NCBI GenBank assembly: GCA_023129165.1
Contig: JAGMCL010000145.1
Span: 1-48,817 of the forward strand
Length of the DNA stretch: 48,817 nucleotides
Direction: 5' to 3'
Source of the DNA: Caldifarciminota bacterium
Lineage (GTDB): Bacteria > Hydrothermota > UBA3073
The notes under the pieces are model-generated. The model had not been told where the DNA came from, did no database searches, and saw only the letters and a list, made by a program, of their open reading frames with translations. The translations under genes and the position numbers were made by a program. Positions 35,163-43,305 of this stretch are shown piece after piece (position 1 is the stretch's first letter; the number at the start of each line of letters is the position of its first letter).

Positions 35163-36092
35163 TTATCGTCCGTCAAACGACGGACTCCTACCTTTCCTCT
35201 CTGCCAAAAGAATTATCCTTTTCCTCTCTTCATAGTAACCCGCAAGTTCAGCGCCTAAAAGAATTATGATCGCTGTATAGTATATCCAAAGAAAAACAAT
35301 AAATACACCGCCAAGATTGCCGTAGATTCTATCAAATCCAGTAAATCTCGCTATATACCAGTCAAATAAACGCTTCGCAATCTCCCAGGAGCATCCTGTA
35401 AATGTCGCACCAATCATTGCGGAGCGATTTGTAACCGGGGCATGGGGAAAAATCTTATAGAACCAGAATAGAAAAATAATAGTAATTAAAAGCAAAGAGA
35501 CTATACCTCCTATTCCCCAAATCCATGATATTCCACTGATACTCCGCCCCATGATTCCGATATTAATTTTACGTATAAAGGAACTGAGAGTAGTCAGACC
35601 AAATGAAGATCCAAATACAAATATAAATATCGGAATAATCAATAGGGACAGGAGTTTTCGCTTCCAGAATGACCATCGAACCTCTACATTCCATATCCTA
35701 TCTATTGCCTGTATTGTAGCATCAAGGAATAGTCCCGCGGTCCATAGAAGAAATATAACTCCGACGATCCCCATGGATATTCTCCGCTGTATTAGTTCAT
35801 TCAGAAAAAGAACTCCGGGCTGGGTTACAGCTGGCATCGCGGTCTCTAAAAAACGTATTATTGCCTCGTATGCAACTTCTGAAGAGCGTAGGATTGATGT
35901 AAAAATGGTTGTTACTACCAAGAACAGAGGAACTATTGACATAACAAGATAAAACGATAGGGAACCTGCAAGTAACATACCACCATGTTCATATGTAAAC
36001 CTTCGGTGAATTATTGAAAAAAATTGATATAATCCAATAATAAAAGAATATAATCTCTTTGCTATTTTTTCAAGCATAAGCCAGAGTTTCAT
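35163..36092 (-). CDS. YihY/BrkB-family inner-membrane protein
   Basis: 309 residues with about six transmembrane helices. Family blocks are GGMLLAGSLSFYLVMSIVPLFLVV, GIVGVIFLLWTAGLFLDATIQAIDRIWNVE, PVTNRSAMIGATFTGCSWEIAKRLFDWYIARF and YGNLGGVFIVFLWIYYTAIIILLGAELAGYYE. Proteins of this family were once called 'ribonuclease BN', wrongly; their role is unknown, perhaps transport. The last eight residues (RSPSFDGR) and the stop region are encoded by a dispersed palindromic repeat (35167-35189, cgtccgtc/gacggact), so the natural C-terminus has been replaced or extended. It lies 51 bp downstream of nadC in the same orientation. Confidence 0.87.
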   Translation of the reverse strand: MKLWLMLEKIAKRLYSFIIGLYQFFSIIHRRFTYEHGGMLLAGSLSFYLVMSIVPLFLVVTTIFTSILRSSEVAYEAIIRFLETAMPAVTQPGVLFLNELIQRRISMGIVGVIFLLWTAGLFLDATIQAIDRIWNVEVRWSFWKRKLLSLLIIPIFIFVFGSSFGLTTLSSFIRKINIGIMGRSISGISWIWGIGGIVSLLLITIIFLFWFYKIFPHAPVTNRSAMIGATFTGCSWEIAKRLFDWYIARFTGFDRIYGNLGGVFIVFLWIYYTAIIILLGAELAGYYEERKRIILLAERKGRSPSFDGR

Positions 36093-36143
36093 AATAGATA
36101 AAATAAATTTTCAGCCAGGAATAATACCCAATATCCTGATAGC

Positions 36144-36953
36144 TCATTCAATAATCAGACTGAAGTCAAATGATGGTGCAGAATGGGTTATCGCTCCAAT
36201 TGAGATATATTGAACACCCGTTTCTGCCATCTCTTTTACGTTTTGAATGGTCACTCCTCCTGAAACCTCAATCTCAACAAGTCCCTTTCCAAGTCTAACA
36301 CACTCTTTTATATTATCTATATCCATATTATCCAGCATAATCCTCTTTACATTTGATAGTTTTAATGCTGTTTTAAACTCATTTAGGTTTTTCACCTCTA
36401 TCTCAAAAGGCTCATCTATACTGAGATTTTCAATACCTCCCACAATTTTAAGATGATTTTCCTTTATGAGTATTGCATCATAAAGACCAAATCTATGATT
36501 CTCAGCACCACCAATCTTTACCGCATACTTTTCCAGTTCTCTTAAAAGTGGGATTGTCTTACGTGTATCGAGAAGCCTTACACCAGTACCTCTCACCTCT
36601 TTTACAAACTCCTGTGTAACTGTGGCTATGCCTGATAGGTGGGATAGAAAGTTCAAGGCTACTCTCTCCCCGGTAAGGATAGAACTGACACTTCCTTTTA
36701 TACATACAACCCTTTGATTGGTGGATAGCTTAGCTCCATCTTTAGATGCGTCAAAATCTAAATTATTGTCGAGTATTTTAAAAACCATCCTTGCTATATC
36801 TATGCCACATAAGATACCAGATGCCCTGGCTATTATAACAGCGCTTACCTTACCACCAAAACGTTCACTACACCGAAGAACTGCATCGGTTGTGATATCA
36901 CCACTCCCAATATCCTCTTCCAGTGCCATTCTCACTATTTCTTCAATATCCAT
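36144..36953 (-). CDS. nadC: Nicotinate-nucleotide pyrophosphorylase (quinolinate phosphoribosyltransferase)
   Basis: 269 residues, normal. It converts quinolinate and PRPP to nicotinate mononucleotide in NAD synthesis. Motifs: EEDIGSGDITTDAVL, GERVALNFLSHLSGIAT, VRLLDTRKTIPLLRELEKYAVKIGGAENHRFGLYDAILIKENHL (Arg/Lys/His substrate site), the Glu-Val-Lys (IEVKN), MLDNM and VEIEVSGGVTIQNV. The start has no strong Shine-Dalgarno but agrees with family N-termini. A consensus promoter lies about 70 bp upstream. nadA and nadB are not in the window. Confidence 0.96.
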   Translation of the reverse strand: MDIEEIVRMALEEDIGSGDITTDAVLRCSERFGGKVSAVIIARASGILCGIDIARMVFKILDNNLDFDASKDGAKLSTNQRVVCIKGSVSSILTGERVALNFLSHLSGIATVTQEFVKEVRGTGVRLLDTRKTIPLLRELEKYAVKIGGAENHRFGLYDAILIKENHLKIVGGIENLSIDEPFEIEVKNLNEFKTALKLSNVKRIMLDNMDIDNIKECVRLGKGLVEIEVSGGVTIQNVKEMAETGVQYISIGAITHSAPSFDFSLIIE

Positions 36954-37027
36954 AATTTGTTACTAACTTGGCATTGTAAATCCTACAAATAGTTCCTGTG
37001 CCAGTTTATTTAAATGTTAAAAAATTA

Positions 37028-37056
37028 ATTATACAACATATTTCTATTTTTGTCAA
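37028..37056 (-). promoter_or_regulatory. nadC-yihY promoter
   Basis: Minus strand TTGACA (37056-37051), 17-nt spacer, TATAAT (37033-37028), perfect consensus, divergent from the promoter at 37135. Confidence 0.82.
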
Positions 37057-37134
37057 CAATTTTCTTAAAAAATTTGATGAGAACCAATCTTCTATGAACA
37101 GGTAGATAGATTGGTCAGTAGAGCAAATTTTTGC

Positions 37135-37163
37135 TTGACATTCTTATGTTTCTATGTTACAAT
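37135..37163 (+). promoter_or_regulatory. Promoter of the glycosyltransferase gene
   Basis: TTGACA (37135-37140), 17-nt spacer, TACAAT (37158-37163). It lies back to back with the nadC promoter, with about 80 bp between the two -35 boxes. Confidence 0.78.
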
Positions 37164-37220
37164 GACGCTGGGTGAGTAGTTCTTTGGTGTTTTATATCCA
37201 TATTTCTTAATTATTACAAT

Positions 37221-38357
37221 ATGAAAATCCTCCTGATAAATTGGCAGGATAGATTAAACCCACTCTCTGGTGGAGCAGAAATCCACATTCATGAGATATT
37301 TAGCAGGATTGCCAGTTGGGGTAATGATATCACCCTACTCTGCAGCTCTTTTGGTAATGCTAAAAAAAAAGAAATTGTGGATGGAATGAAAATTATCAGG
37401 GTTGGAAAGAGAAATGATTTTAACCTTTATGTTCCTGCTGCTTGTGATGCACTTTTAAGAAAAGCAAAATATGACATCGTCATCGATAACATTAATAAAA
37501 TTCCATTTTTCACACCATTATATGTCCATATTCCTCTTCTTGTCATAGGTTATCACTTTTTTGGCACTGCAATTTATAGTGAAACAAACTTAATTCTCGC
37601 CTCCTATGTCTATTTTACTGAAAAATTAGTTCCTAAAATATATAAAAATGAGCTCTTTTCTGTTCTATCAAAAAGCACTAAGGACGAGCTTATAAAATGG
37701 GGCATCCCCGAGAATAATGTCCACATTGTCTCTCCAGCCATAAGTTCAGAATTTACCCCAGATTTTACCCTAAAATCCTATGATGCATCAATAGCATATC
37801 TTGGAAGAATTAAAAAATATAAATGTGTAGATAATTTGTTATACGCTATGCAGGACGTTCTTTCAAAAATTCCATCTGCCAAACTTACTATTATTGGAAC
37901 TGGTGATTATTTACCAAATCTCATTGCCTTAACAAAAAGATTAAATTTAGAGAACAACATTAATTTCACAGGGTTTATCTCCGAACAAGAGAAGAAAAGG
38001 ATTCTACAAACTGCCTGGGTAGTTGTGAACACATCCCTAAAAGAAGGCTGGGGAATTACAAACATCGAGGCTAATGCCTGTGGAACACCTGTCATAGCCA
38101 GTGATTCTCCAGGTTTAAGAGATTCAGTCGTCGATGGAAAGACTGGCTTCTTGGTGAAACACGGTGATAAGAAGACACTTGCTGAGAGGATAATTAAAAT
38201 TTTGCAAGATAAACCTTTAAGAGAAAGACTTTCCAAAGAATCTATAAACTGGGCAAATCAATTTACCTGGGATAATGCTGCAAAAGAAATGTTCGAATTA
38301 ATCAAATATAAAGTGAAAAGAAAAAACGATTTTAATACCCCTTCCTCCAGAAATTAA
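37221..38357 (+). CDS. Family GT4 glycosyltransferase
   Basis: 378 residues with the GT-B fold. The N-terminal GGAEIHIHEIFSRIASWGNDITLLCSSF and the C-terminal nucleotide-sugar motif EGWGITNIEANACGTPVIASDSPGLRDSV (the E-x7-E pattern of GT4 enzymes) are clear; AYLGRIKKYKCVDNLL marks the start of the second domain. It transfers a sugar from a nucleotide-sugar to a lipid or glycan; donor and acceptor are unknown. No signal peptide, so cytosolic or membrane-associated. No Shine-Dalgarno is seen before ATG 37221. The gene looks more A/T-rich and uses more ATT (Ile) than its neighbours by eye, a possible sign of transfer. It overlaps the convergent SDR gene by 26 bp. Confidence 0.87.
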   Translation: MKILLINWQDRLNPLSGGAEIHIHEIFSRIASWGNDITLLCSSFGNAKKKEIVDGMKIIRVGKRNDFNLYVPAACDALLRKAKYDIVIDNINKIPFFTPLYVHIPLLVIGYHFFGTAIYSETNLILASYVYFTEKLVPKIYKNELFSVLSKSTKDELIKWGIPENNVHIVSPAISSEFTPDFTLKSYDASIAYLGRIKKYKCVDNLLYAMQDVLSKIPSAKLTIIGTGDYLPNLIALTKRLNLENNINFTGFISEQEKKRILQTAWVVVNTSLKEGWGITNIEANACGTPVIASDSPGLRDSVVDGKTGFLVKHGDKKTLAERIIKILQDKPLRERLSKESINWANQFTWDNAAKEMFELIKYKVKRKNDFNTPSSRN

Positions 38358-39288
38358 GGATATCCTCAAGAGTCTTCTCAAAGGAAATCTCAGGCTGCCA
38401 ACCAGTAGCAGATCTGAATTTTGTAGAATCACCAATTAGGCGTGGAACATCGGATGGTCGGAGCTTATGCTTATCAATCACTACATCCACGCTCACGTTA
38501 GCAAGGGATATCAGAGTGGAAAGTATATCTCCTATACGCCAGCCAACCCCTGAAGAAATATTGTATACCTCGCCAGGTGTTCCCGTAGAGAGAGCAAGCC
38601 AGTAACCTCTTACCATATCTCTTACATCTGTAAAGTCTCTCACAGCCTCCAGGTTTCCAACCTTTATAATAGGTTCCTTTACACCTTTCTCTATATCTAC
38701 TACCTGCTTTGCAAAGTCAGAGCAGACGAAAACATTTGGTCTGCGTGGTCCTGTATGGTTGAATCCCCTGGTTCTTATTACTTTCATTCCATAGCTTTTA
38801 AAATACTGGTATGCAAGCATGTCCTGACCAACCTTGCTTACACCATATGGAGAGAGTGGACGGAGTGGATTTGTCTCCTTTATAGGTACTTCATCCTCTC
38901 TCACAGCTCCATACTCCTCTGATGAACCAGCTATTTGAATAAGAGAGTCAACACCTGTCCTCCTTACTGCCTCAAATAGATTTAGTTCTCCTATTATATT
39001 TGTTTCAAGAGACTCTGCTGGAGCGCTCCATGATGTAGGGACAAAGCTCTGAGCAGCCAGATGGAATATCATAGCCGGTTTTAGTTCCTCTATAACATCT
39101 CTTATAGACGAGGCATCACGAAGGTCGCATTCGTAAAATTCCACTTTATCCATAAAATGCTCTATATTTTCTGTTCTTGACCTCCATCTCTTTATACCGT
39201 ATATCTTGAGATCGTCTTTTTTCAGGAGATAGTCAGCAAGATGGCTACCAGCAAAACCCGTAATCCCTGTTATAAGCACACGAGTCAT
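38332..39288 (-). CDS. GDP-mannose 4,6-dehydratase-like SDR
   Basis: 318 residues from ATG 39288, chosen for its Shine-Dalgarno (aggggg) and family start; an open extension upstream lacks both. Extended SDR fold: TRVLITGITGFAGSHLADYLL (NAD(P)-binding GxTGFxGSH), FHLAAQSFVPTSW, IAGSSEEYG (catalytic Ser/Glu), YGVSK (catalytic Tyr and Lys) and FNHTGPRR. The stretch GIKRWRSRTENIEHF is reminiscent of GDP-mannose 4,6-dehydratases, and the family also covers GDP-4-dehydro-6-deoxymannose reductase; either activity would make deoxysugars for envelope polysaccharide. No second sugar gene is adjacent, apart from the convergent glycosyltransferase. Confidence 0.85.
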   Translation of the reverse strand: MTRVLITGITGFAGSHLADYLLKKDDLKIYGIKRWRSRTENIEHFMDKVEFYECDLRDASSIRDVIEELKPAMIFHLAAQSFVPTSWSAPAESLETNIIGELNLFEAVRRTGVDSLIQIAGSSEEYGAVREDEVPIKETNPLRPLSPYGVSKVGQDMLAYQYFKSYGMKVIRTRGFNHTGPRRPNVFVCSDFAKQVVDIEKGVKEPIIKVGNLEAVRDFTDVRDMVRGYWLALSTGTPGEVYNISSGVGWRIGDILSTLISLANVSVDVVIDKHKLRPSDVPRLIGDSTKFRSATGWQPEISFEKTLEDILNFWRKGY

Positions 39289-39543
39289 GGAACCCCCTAT
39301 AGAGATATAAAAAATCAAAAAGCAAATATCGAAAATAACTACCTTAAATTGCAAATTTCCAACCACCAATAAAATGTCAAATTCCTATTTATTAATTGCA
39401 TAGGAAAGCATACGATAAATCATAGTGTTAAGCACGTGTCAGGAGGAGATTACTTCTGACACCACACTAAAATAACCAAATAACTAAACAACAAATTTCT
39501 TTGACATTGGGATTTCGGGCTTTTATTAGAAATTAGAAACCTG

Positions 39544-39571
39544 CCCCGCACTTATATGCATAAGTGCGGGG
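39544..39571 (-). terminator. 12-bp hairpin after the phosphoesterase gene
   Basis: Arms ccccgcacttat/ataagtgcgggg with a 4-base loop, 22 bp past the stop codon of the minus-strand gene at 39594. There is no long U-tract, so efficiency is uncertain. A second hairpin, gtgtcag/ctgacac, lies at about 39437-39463. Confidence 0.6.
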
Positions 39572-39593
39572 TGAAGATTTTGAAATTTTGTTA

Positions 39594-40319
39594 TTATACT
39601 CCTATGCTTAGCCGTTCAGCAAGAAATCTTGGAAGTCCTCTTTCTATTATCTTCCTTTGAACCTTGTCAATATCATATGGTACCCTTATGATCTGAACCT
39701 CCTCCTTTTCTTCATTTATCAGGCAAAAGGATGCCCTTGGATCATTGTCTCTCGGTTGTCCAACACTGCCGCAATTAATGATATATTTACTATCCTCTTT
39801 AATTAAAAACTTTTTGTCATCTATAATCCCACAAGTTTCATTTCCTTTTGTAAATGTGATGGGTTCATGCGAATGCCCTATAAGACAAACTTTTTCAGTT
39901 AAATCGTTAAATTGATAGAATGCATCTTGTATACTAAGGATATAATTCCACTCTTCTGGTGCTTTTGGTGTTGAATGGACGAGAAGCATATGCTCTCTTA
40001 CCACTTGAATAGGCAAATTTGATAGATAACTCATATTATCATCTGTAAGGACATCTTTAGTCCATTCACATGCCAACCTCGCATTTACACTGAAGTAACG
40101 CAAATCTGTTAGGCCTAAAACGCCATACTCATGATTGCCAACAACAGATACATCTACAATTTTCTTAACCTTTTGCAAACACTCATTTGGATTCGGACCA
40201 TAACCCACAATGTCACCGAGACACAGTATGTTATCTGGTTTGATATCGTCAATTTTTCTAAGTACCGCCTCAAATGCTTCAAGATTAGCGTGTATATCCG
40301 AGATTATAGCCAACCTCAT
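39594..40319 (-). CDS. Metallophosphoesterase of the YfcE/calcineurin-like type
   Basis: 241 residues. Motif order is that of the family: IISDIHANLEAFEAVL (Asp8, His10), CLGDIVGYGPNP (Gly-Asp), VVGNHEYGV (Gly-Asn-His-Glu), LLVHSTPKAPEEW (His) and LIGHSHEPITF (Gly-His-x-His), followed by INCGSVGQPRD. Two divalent metals are expected. The GDIVGYGPNPN and GSVGQPRD signature suggests a phosphodiesterase of the YfcE-related branch; the substrate is unknown. Its ATG overlaps the end of nusB by 4 bp, so the two are coupled. Confidence 0.88.
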   Translation of the reverse strand: MRLAIISDIHANLEAFEAVLRKIDDIKPDNILCLGDIVGYGPNPNECLQKVKKIVDVSVVGNHEYGVLGLTDLRYFSVNARLACEWTKDVLTDDNMSYLSNLPIQVVREHMLLVHSTPKAPEEWNYILSIQDAFYQFNDLTEKVCLIGHSHEPITFTKGNETCGIIDDKKFLIKEDSKYIINCGSVGQPRDNDPRASFCLINEEKEEVQIIRVPYDIDKVQRKIIERGLPRFLAERLSIGV

Positions 40320-40753
40320 AAATTACCCTTCTTTCTTGGTCTTAATTTATATTTTCTTTTAAGCACCCTATCCAAGATACCGTTCACGAACTTACTCGAA
40401 TCCGCTGTTGAGTATATCTTGGCTATCTCTATCGCCTCATCCATTGACACCTTTGGAGGGATATCATCCAGATATAGTATTTCATAGATGGCAATTCGTA
40501 AGATATTTCTATCTATTATAGCAATCCTTTTGATGTCCCAATTTTTCACTATATTCCTGAGTACAGCATCTATACTTTCCTCCTTAGTTGTAACACCCTT
40601 CAAAAGCCTACGTGTATAAGCCTTATCAAAAACTGGTTTACTCCAGTTTGAACAGATATCATTGTACGCCTGTTCAGGATTCTCCCCAGTCGTTTCTATT
40701 CTGTAAAGCGTTTTTAAAACAACTTCTCTTGCTTCTCTCCTGGATTTCATCAA
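40316..40753 (-). CDS. nusB: Transcription antitermination protein NusB
   Basis: 145 residues, normal length. The all-helical NusB fold begins SRREAREVVLKTLYRIE and includes the conserved RIAIIDRNILRIAIYEILYLDDIPPKVSMDEAIEIAKIYSTADSSKFVNGILDRV. With NusE (S10) it binds boxA RNA in rRNA antitermination. It lies 62 bp downstream of ribH, a gene order found in many bacteria (ribH-nusB). Confidence 0.95.
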   Translation of the reverse strand: MMKSRREAREVVLKTLYRIETTGENPEQAYNDICSNWSKPVFDKAYTRRLLKGVTTKEESIDAVLRNIVKNWDIKRIAIIDRNILRIAIYEILYLDDIPPKVSMDEAIEIAKIYSTADSSKFVNGILDRVLKRKYKLRPRKKGNL

Positions 40754-40815
40754 CAGGTTCCCCTTTTTTGATACAATTGTATTTGAAAAATATATTTGTG
40801 CAGCTCCTTATAGGA

Positions 40816-41274
40816 CTAAGAAATCTTGATATTTACAAGTTCAAGGGCTGTCATGGCAGCAGAAAAGCCTTTGTTCCCCAGTTTCCCACCAGCCCTATCC
40901 AAAGCCTGGTCAAATGTATCAACTGTAATAATACCTAAAACTACAGGGATATCACATTCAAGATTTATCTGCATTATACCCTTAATAACATTACCCGCAA
41001 TAAAATCAAAATGTGGAGTTTCTCCTCTTATTATCGTACCTAAACATATTACTGCATCGAATTTATTTTTCTTTGTAAGCACCTTTGCAAGTTGGGGTAT
41101 CTCATAAGCGCCGGGAACCTTAAATACCTCTATATCATTTCCTTTTACCCCGTGCCTTATTAGACAATCCTCGGCACCTTCTATCAGCCTATCGCTTATA
41201 ATGTTGTTGAACCTCGATGCAACAATTGCAAATCTTTTACCAATTCCGATTATCTTACCTTCATGTACCTTCAT
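40816..41274 (-). CDS. ribH: 6,7-dimethyl-8-ribityllumazine synthase
   Basis: 152 residues. It makes lumazine from dihydroxybutanone-P (product of ribBA) and the ribityl pyrimidine. Motifs: RFAIVASRFNNIISDRLIEGA, VFKVPGAYEIPQLA, AVICLGTIIRGETPHFDFIAGNVIKGIM (catalytic His in the TPHFDF segment), VVLGIITVDTFDQALDRAGGKLGNKG. The start is ATG 41274, with the Shine-Dalgarno gggagg; an open extension of 11 codons upstream is not supported. Subunits form a 60-mer or pentamer in the family. Confidence 0.95.
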   Translation of the reverse strand: MKVHEGKIIGIGKRFAIVASRFNNIISDRLIEGAEDCLIRHGVKGNDIEVFKVPGAYEIPQLAKVLTKKNKFDAVICLGTIIRGETPHFDFIAGNVIKGIMQINLECDIPVVLGIITVDTFDQALDRAGGKLGNKGFSAAMTALELVNIKIS

Positions 41275-41310
41275 AAATCCTCCCTGGTATAATATTAGTA
41301 TTGCCAAAAA

Positions 41311-41460
41311 TCAAACCACACCTCGCCTTTGGCGGGGCAGGGAGCACACAGAGGAACCAAAGAGTTCTTATTTCTTTTTCCCTCCGCGTTCTCTGTCCCG
41401 CTTCCTTCGGGATCCCGCTAAGGCGGGACGACCTCCGTGGTTACAGTTCTGTGGTTAGTT
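41311..41460. repeat. Composite palindromic repeat
   Basis: A block framed by the inverted pair aaccaca (41314-41320) and tgtggtt (41450-41456) contains cctcgcctttggcgggg, gaggaacc, a gttctctg segment and, apparently inserted at about 41397-41430, a smaller palindrome (cccgcttccttcgggatcccg...aaggcggga). Like R1 and R3 it is a palindrome within a palindrome. Only one copy is seen in the window. Confidence 0.65.
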
Positions 41461-41570
41461 CATAAATTTAACATAACTATAACAGTCTCCATTATCAGAT
41501 ATCTAACCAAGTGTGATTTTCACGTTTATTATATCATATTTTTCTTACTCTGTCAAGCTTTTATTTAGAG

Positions 41571-41636
41571 AGCTCTGAAAAACTACCTTTAAGTTCTCTT
41601 GATTAAACAAATTTCTGGATTTTTAAAATATCTTAT
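41571..41636 (+). repeat. Repeat R2, copy C
   Basis: Matches copies A and B in ctctgaaaaactaccttt, tgattaaaca and atttctgga, but the right arm of its hairpin is degenerate (aaaatatct). Confidence 0.65.
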
Positions 41637-41667
41637 TTAATCACTGTGAATTCCATAAAAAAAATAC

Positions 41668-41696
41668 TTGACTTTTTTGTAATTATATTGTATAAT
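41668..41696 (+). promoter_or_regulatory. Promoter facing the broken ABC ATPase gene
   Basis: TTGACT (41668-41673), 17-nt spacer, TATAAT (41691-41696), 62 bp before the ATG at 41759. It is intact although the gene it drives is not. Confidence 0.78.
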
Positions 41697-41758
41697 ATTT
41701 CCTAAATTATTAATCTCTTACCCAATAAGGATTATTATCATATACTAATTTTCATAAT

Positions 41759-42000
41759 ATGATTGAGACTGAAGCACTATCGAAATATTTCGGGGATGTA
41801 CATGCTGTAGATGATATCTCCTTTATTATAAAACGCGGGGAAGTTGTTGCATTTCTTGGTCCAAATGGAGCAGGGAAAACTACTACGATGAGGTTAGCGA
41901 AAAATTAAATAATCTCTATACATTAAGGGTAACAGGAAAATTTACAATCTTTCTTGTAAGTGAATATCACATAAATAAGTTACGAGAATTGACAGAATAA
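41759..42000 (+). pseudogene. ABC-transporter ATPase remnant with a large internal deletion
   Basis: ATG 41759 opens a normal ATPase N-terminus ([20 protein letters not shown]...GEVVAFL) up to the Walker A motif [12 protein letters not shown], then LAKN and a stop at 41906-41908 (49 residues instead of about 300). In the frame starting at 41890, the sequence continues [18 protein letters not shown] and ends ...NKLRELTE and a stop at 41998-42000, which looks like the C-terminal part of a GldA/NatA-type ATPase. I infer one deletion of about 200 codons, joined out of frame near 41890. Q-loop, signature and Walker B are gone, so no ATPase activity is possible. No ABC-2 permease gene follows. It may be a truncated peptide or simply decaying. 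Confidence 0.8.
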
Positions 42001-42072
42001 AATTAATTAAATCTCTTTATATATTAAGCTAAAAAGGGTATTAAAAATTTCACACCCTCTTTTATTTTAAGG

Positions 42073-42101
42073 TTGACAAATTAAAAATTTTGGTATATAA
42101 T
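42073..42101 (+). promoter_or_regulatory. Promoter of the exbB-exbD-exbD-tonB operon
   Basis: TTGACA (42073-42078), 17-nt spacer, TATAAT (42096-42101), perfect consensus. The leader is about 80 nt and ends in aaggaggt. Confidence 0.83.
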
Positions 42102-42186
42102 ATATATAGTACCGAGTGGGTTTTTATCCTTTGACATTACGTTACAACAGGTATAAGTACGTGCTACTCTTAACAAGGAGGTAGGT

Positions 42187-42804
42187 GTGGTAGAGTTATT
42201 TCAGAAAGGTGGACCATTCATGTGGCCGCTTCTTTTCGTCGCAATAGCAGGTATTGCCTTCGTCATCGAGAGATTCATTTCTTTTGCCATGGCCTCAATA
42301 AATGGTAAAAGATTTTCTGAAGGCCTGAAAAACACCTTAAGCAAGAAGGGAGTAGAAGGAGGTTTGGAATACTGTCGCAGTTATAGGGCTCCTCTTGCCA
42401 GGGCTATAGAGGCAGGACTAATTACCTATCAAAAGGTTGGTCCCAATAAGGATGCACTCGAGGAAGCAATTATCAATGCTGGTAATGTCGAACTCGCATT
42501 CCTTGAAAGAGGTCTCCCGATACTCTCCGCAGTTTCTACGGTCGCCCCAATCCTGGGATTCCTTGGAACAGTCTCGGGTATGATTTCTGCATTTGATGCA
42601 GTCGCTATAGCTGGTGAGATCGAACCTACACTCGTAGCATCAGGTATATCAGAAGCTCTTATTACCACAGCAACAGGACTTGCAATTGCCTTCCCAATTG
42701 TGCTCTTCCATGTATTTTTCACTACCCGAGCTAATGGATATACCCGAATGATGGAAAACTCCGCAGCCTCGATTGTCGAATATCTCTTGGAGAGAACGCC
42801 CTAA
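42187..42804 (+). CDS. exbB: ExbB/TolQ/MotA-family proton channel protein
   Basis: 205 residues. It starts with GTG 42187, five bases after GGAGG. Three transmembrane helices: FMWPLLFVAIAGIAFVIERF (about 11-30), LPILSAVSTVAPILGFLGTVSGMISAF (about 105-130) and ALITTATGLAIAFPIVLFHVFF (about 155-176). The MotA/TolQ/ExbB core with its conserved Thr/Ser and Pro is intact. With ExbD it uses the proton-motive force to drive TonB. It heads an operon with two exbD genes and tonB; TolQ-type function is an alternative but TonB context favours ExbB. Confidence 0.92.
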   Translation: MVELFQKGGPFMWPLLFVAIAGIAFVIERFISFAMASINGKRFSEGLKNTLSKKGVEGGLEYCRSYRAPLARAIEAGLITYQKVGPNKDALEEAIINAGNVELAFLERGLPILSAVSTVAPILGFLGTVSGMISAFDAVAIAGEIEPTLVASGISEALITTATGLAIAFPIVLFHVFFTTRANGYTRMMENSAASIVEYLLERTP

Positions 42805-42818
42805 AAAAAGGAGACATT

Positions 42819-43238
42819 ATGATGAAATTCGGGGGTAGAAGGAAAAGAATGAAAGCAGAAATCCCAACCGCTTCTATGGCTGATATAGCATTCCTCCTCA
42901 TCGTTTTTTTTATGTTGACATCCGTTTTTGCAACGGAGAAGGGATTGCAAATTGTACTCCCGGAGAAGGGTGAAGTAGTCAAGATAAAAAAGGCTAATAT
43001 TTCTCAGGTTTATGTGAATGCCTTAGGTCAGGTCAGGATAGAAGGTGAGGATGTAAGCCTTGAAAATATAAAGGAAAAGATTGCAGCTATGCTTGCTGTG
43101 AATGATTCTCTTGTGTTTTCACTGAAGGCGGATCGTAGATGTAAATATGAGACCATAATAAAGGTATTTGACGAAATGAGACTCGCCAATGCACATCGTG
43201 TAGCCTTCGCACCACCTGAAGAAAGAGAAAAGAAATAG
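42819..43238 (+). CDS. exbD: ExbD/TolR biopolymer transport protein (first copy)
   Basis: 139 residues. Basic N-terminus, then one transmembrane helix with the functional Asp in SMADIAFLLIVFFMLTSVF (Asp about residue 21), followed by a periplasmic domain (GLQIVLPEKGEVVKIKKANISQVYVNALGQVRIEGEDVSLENIKEKIAAM...VFSLKADRRCKYETIIKVFDEMRLANAHRVAFAPPEER). It couples proton flow to TonB. Either of two adjacent ATGs (42819, 42822) could be used. Both exbD genes look functional. Confidence 0.92.
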   Translation: MMKFGGRRKRMKAEIPTASMADIAFLLIVFFMLTSVFATEKGLQIVLPEKGEVVKIKKANISQVYVNALGQVRIEGEDVSLENIKEKIAAMLAVNDSLVFSLKADRRCKYETIIKVFDEMRLANAHRVAFAPPEEREKK

Positions 43239-43305
43239 CGAGGATTGTATTTGAATAGAAGTATAGATGCATATAAATTTTCAAATTTAGTATAGGAGGT
43301 TTTTT

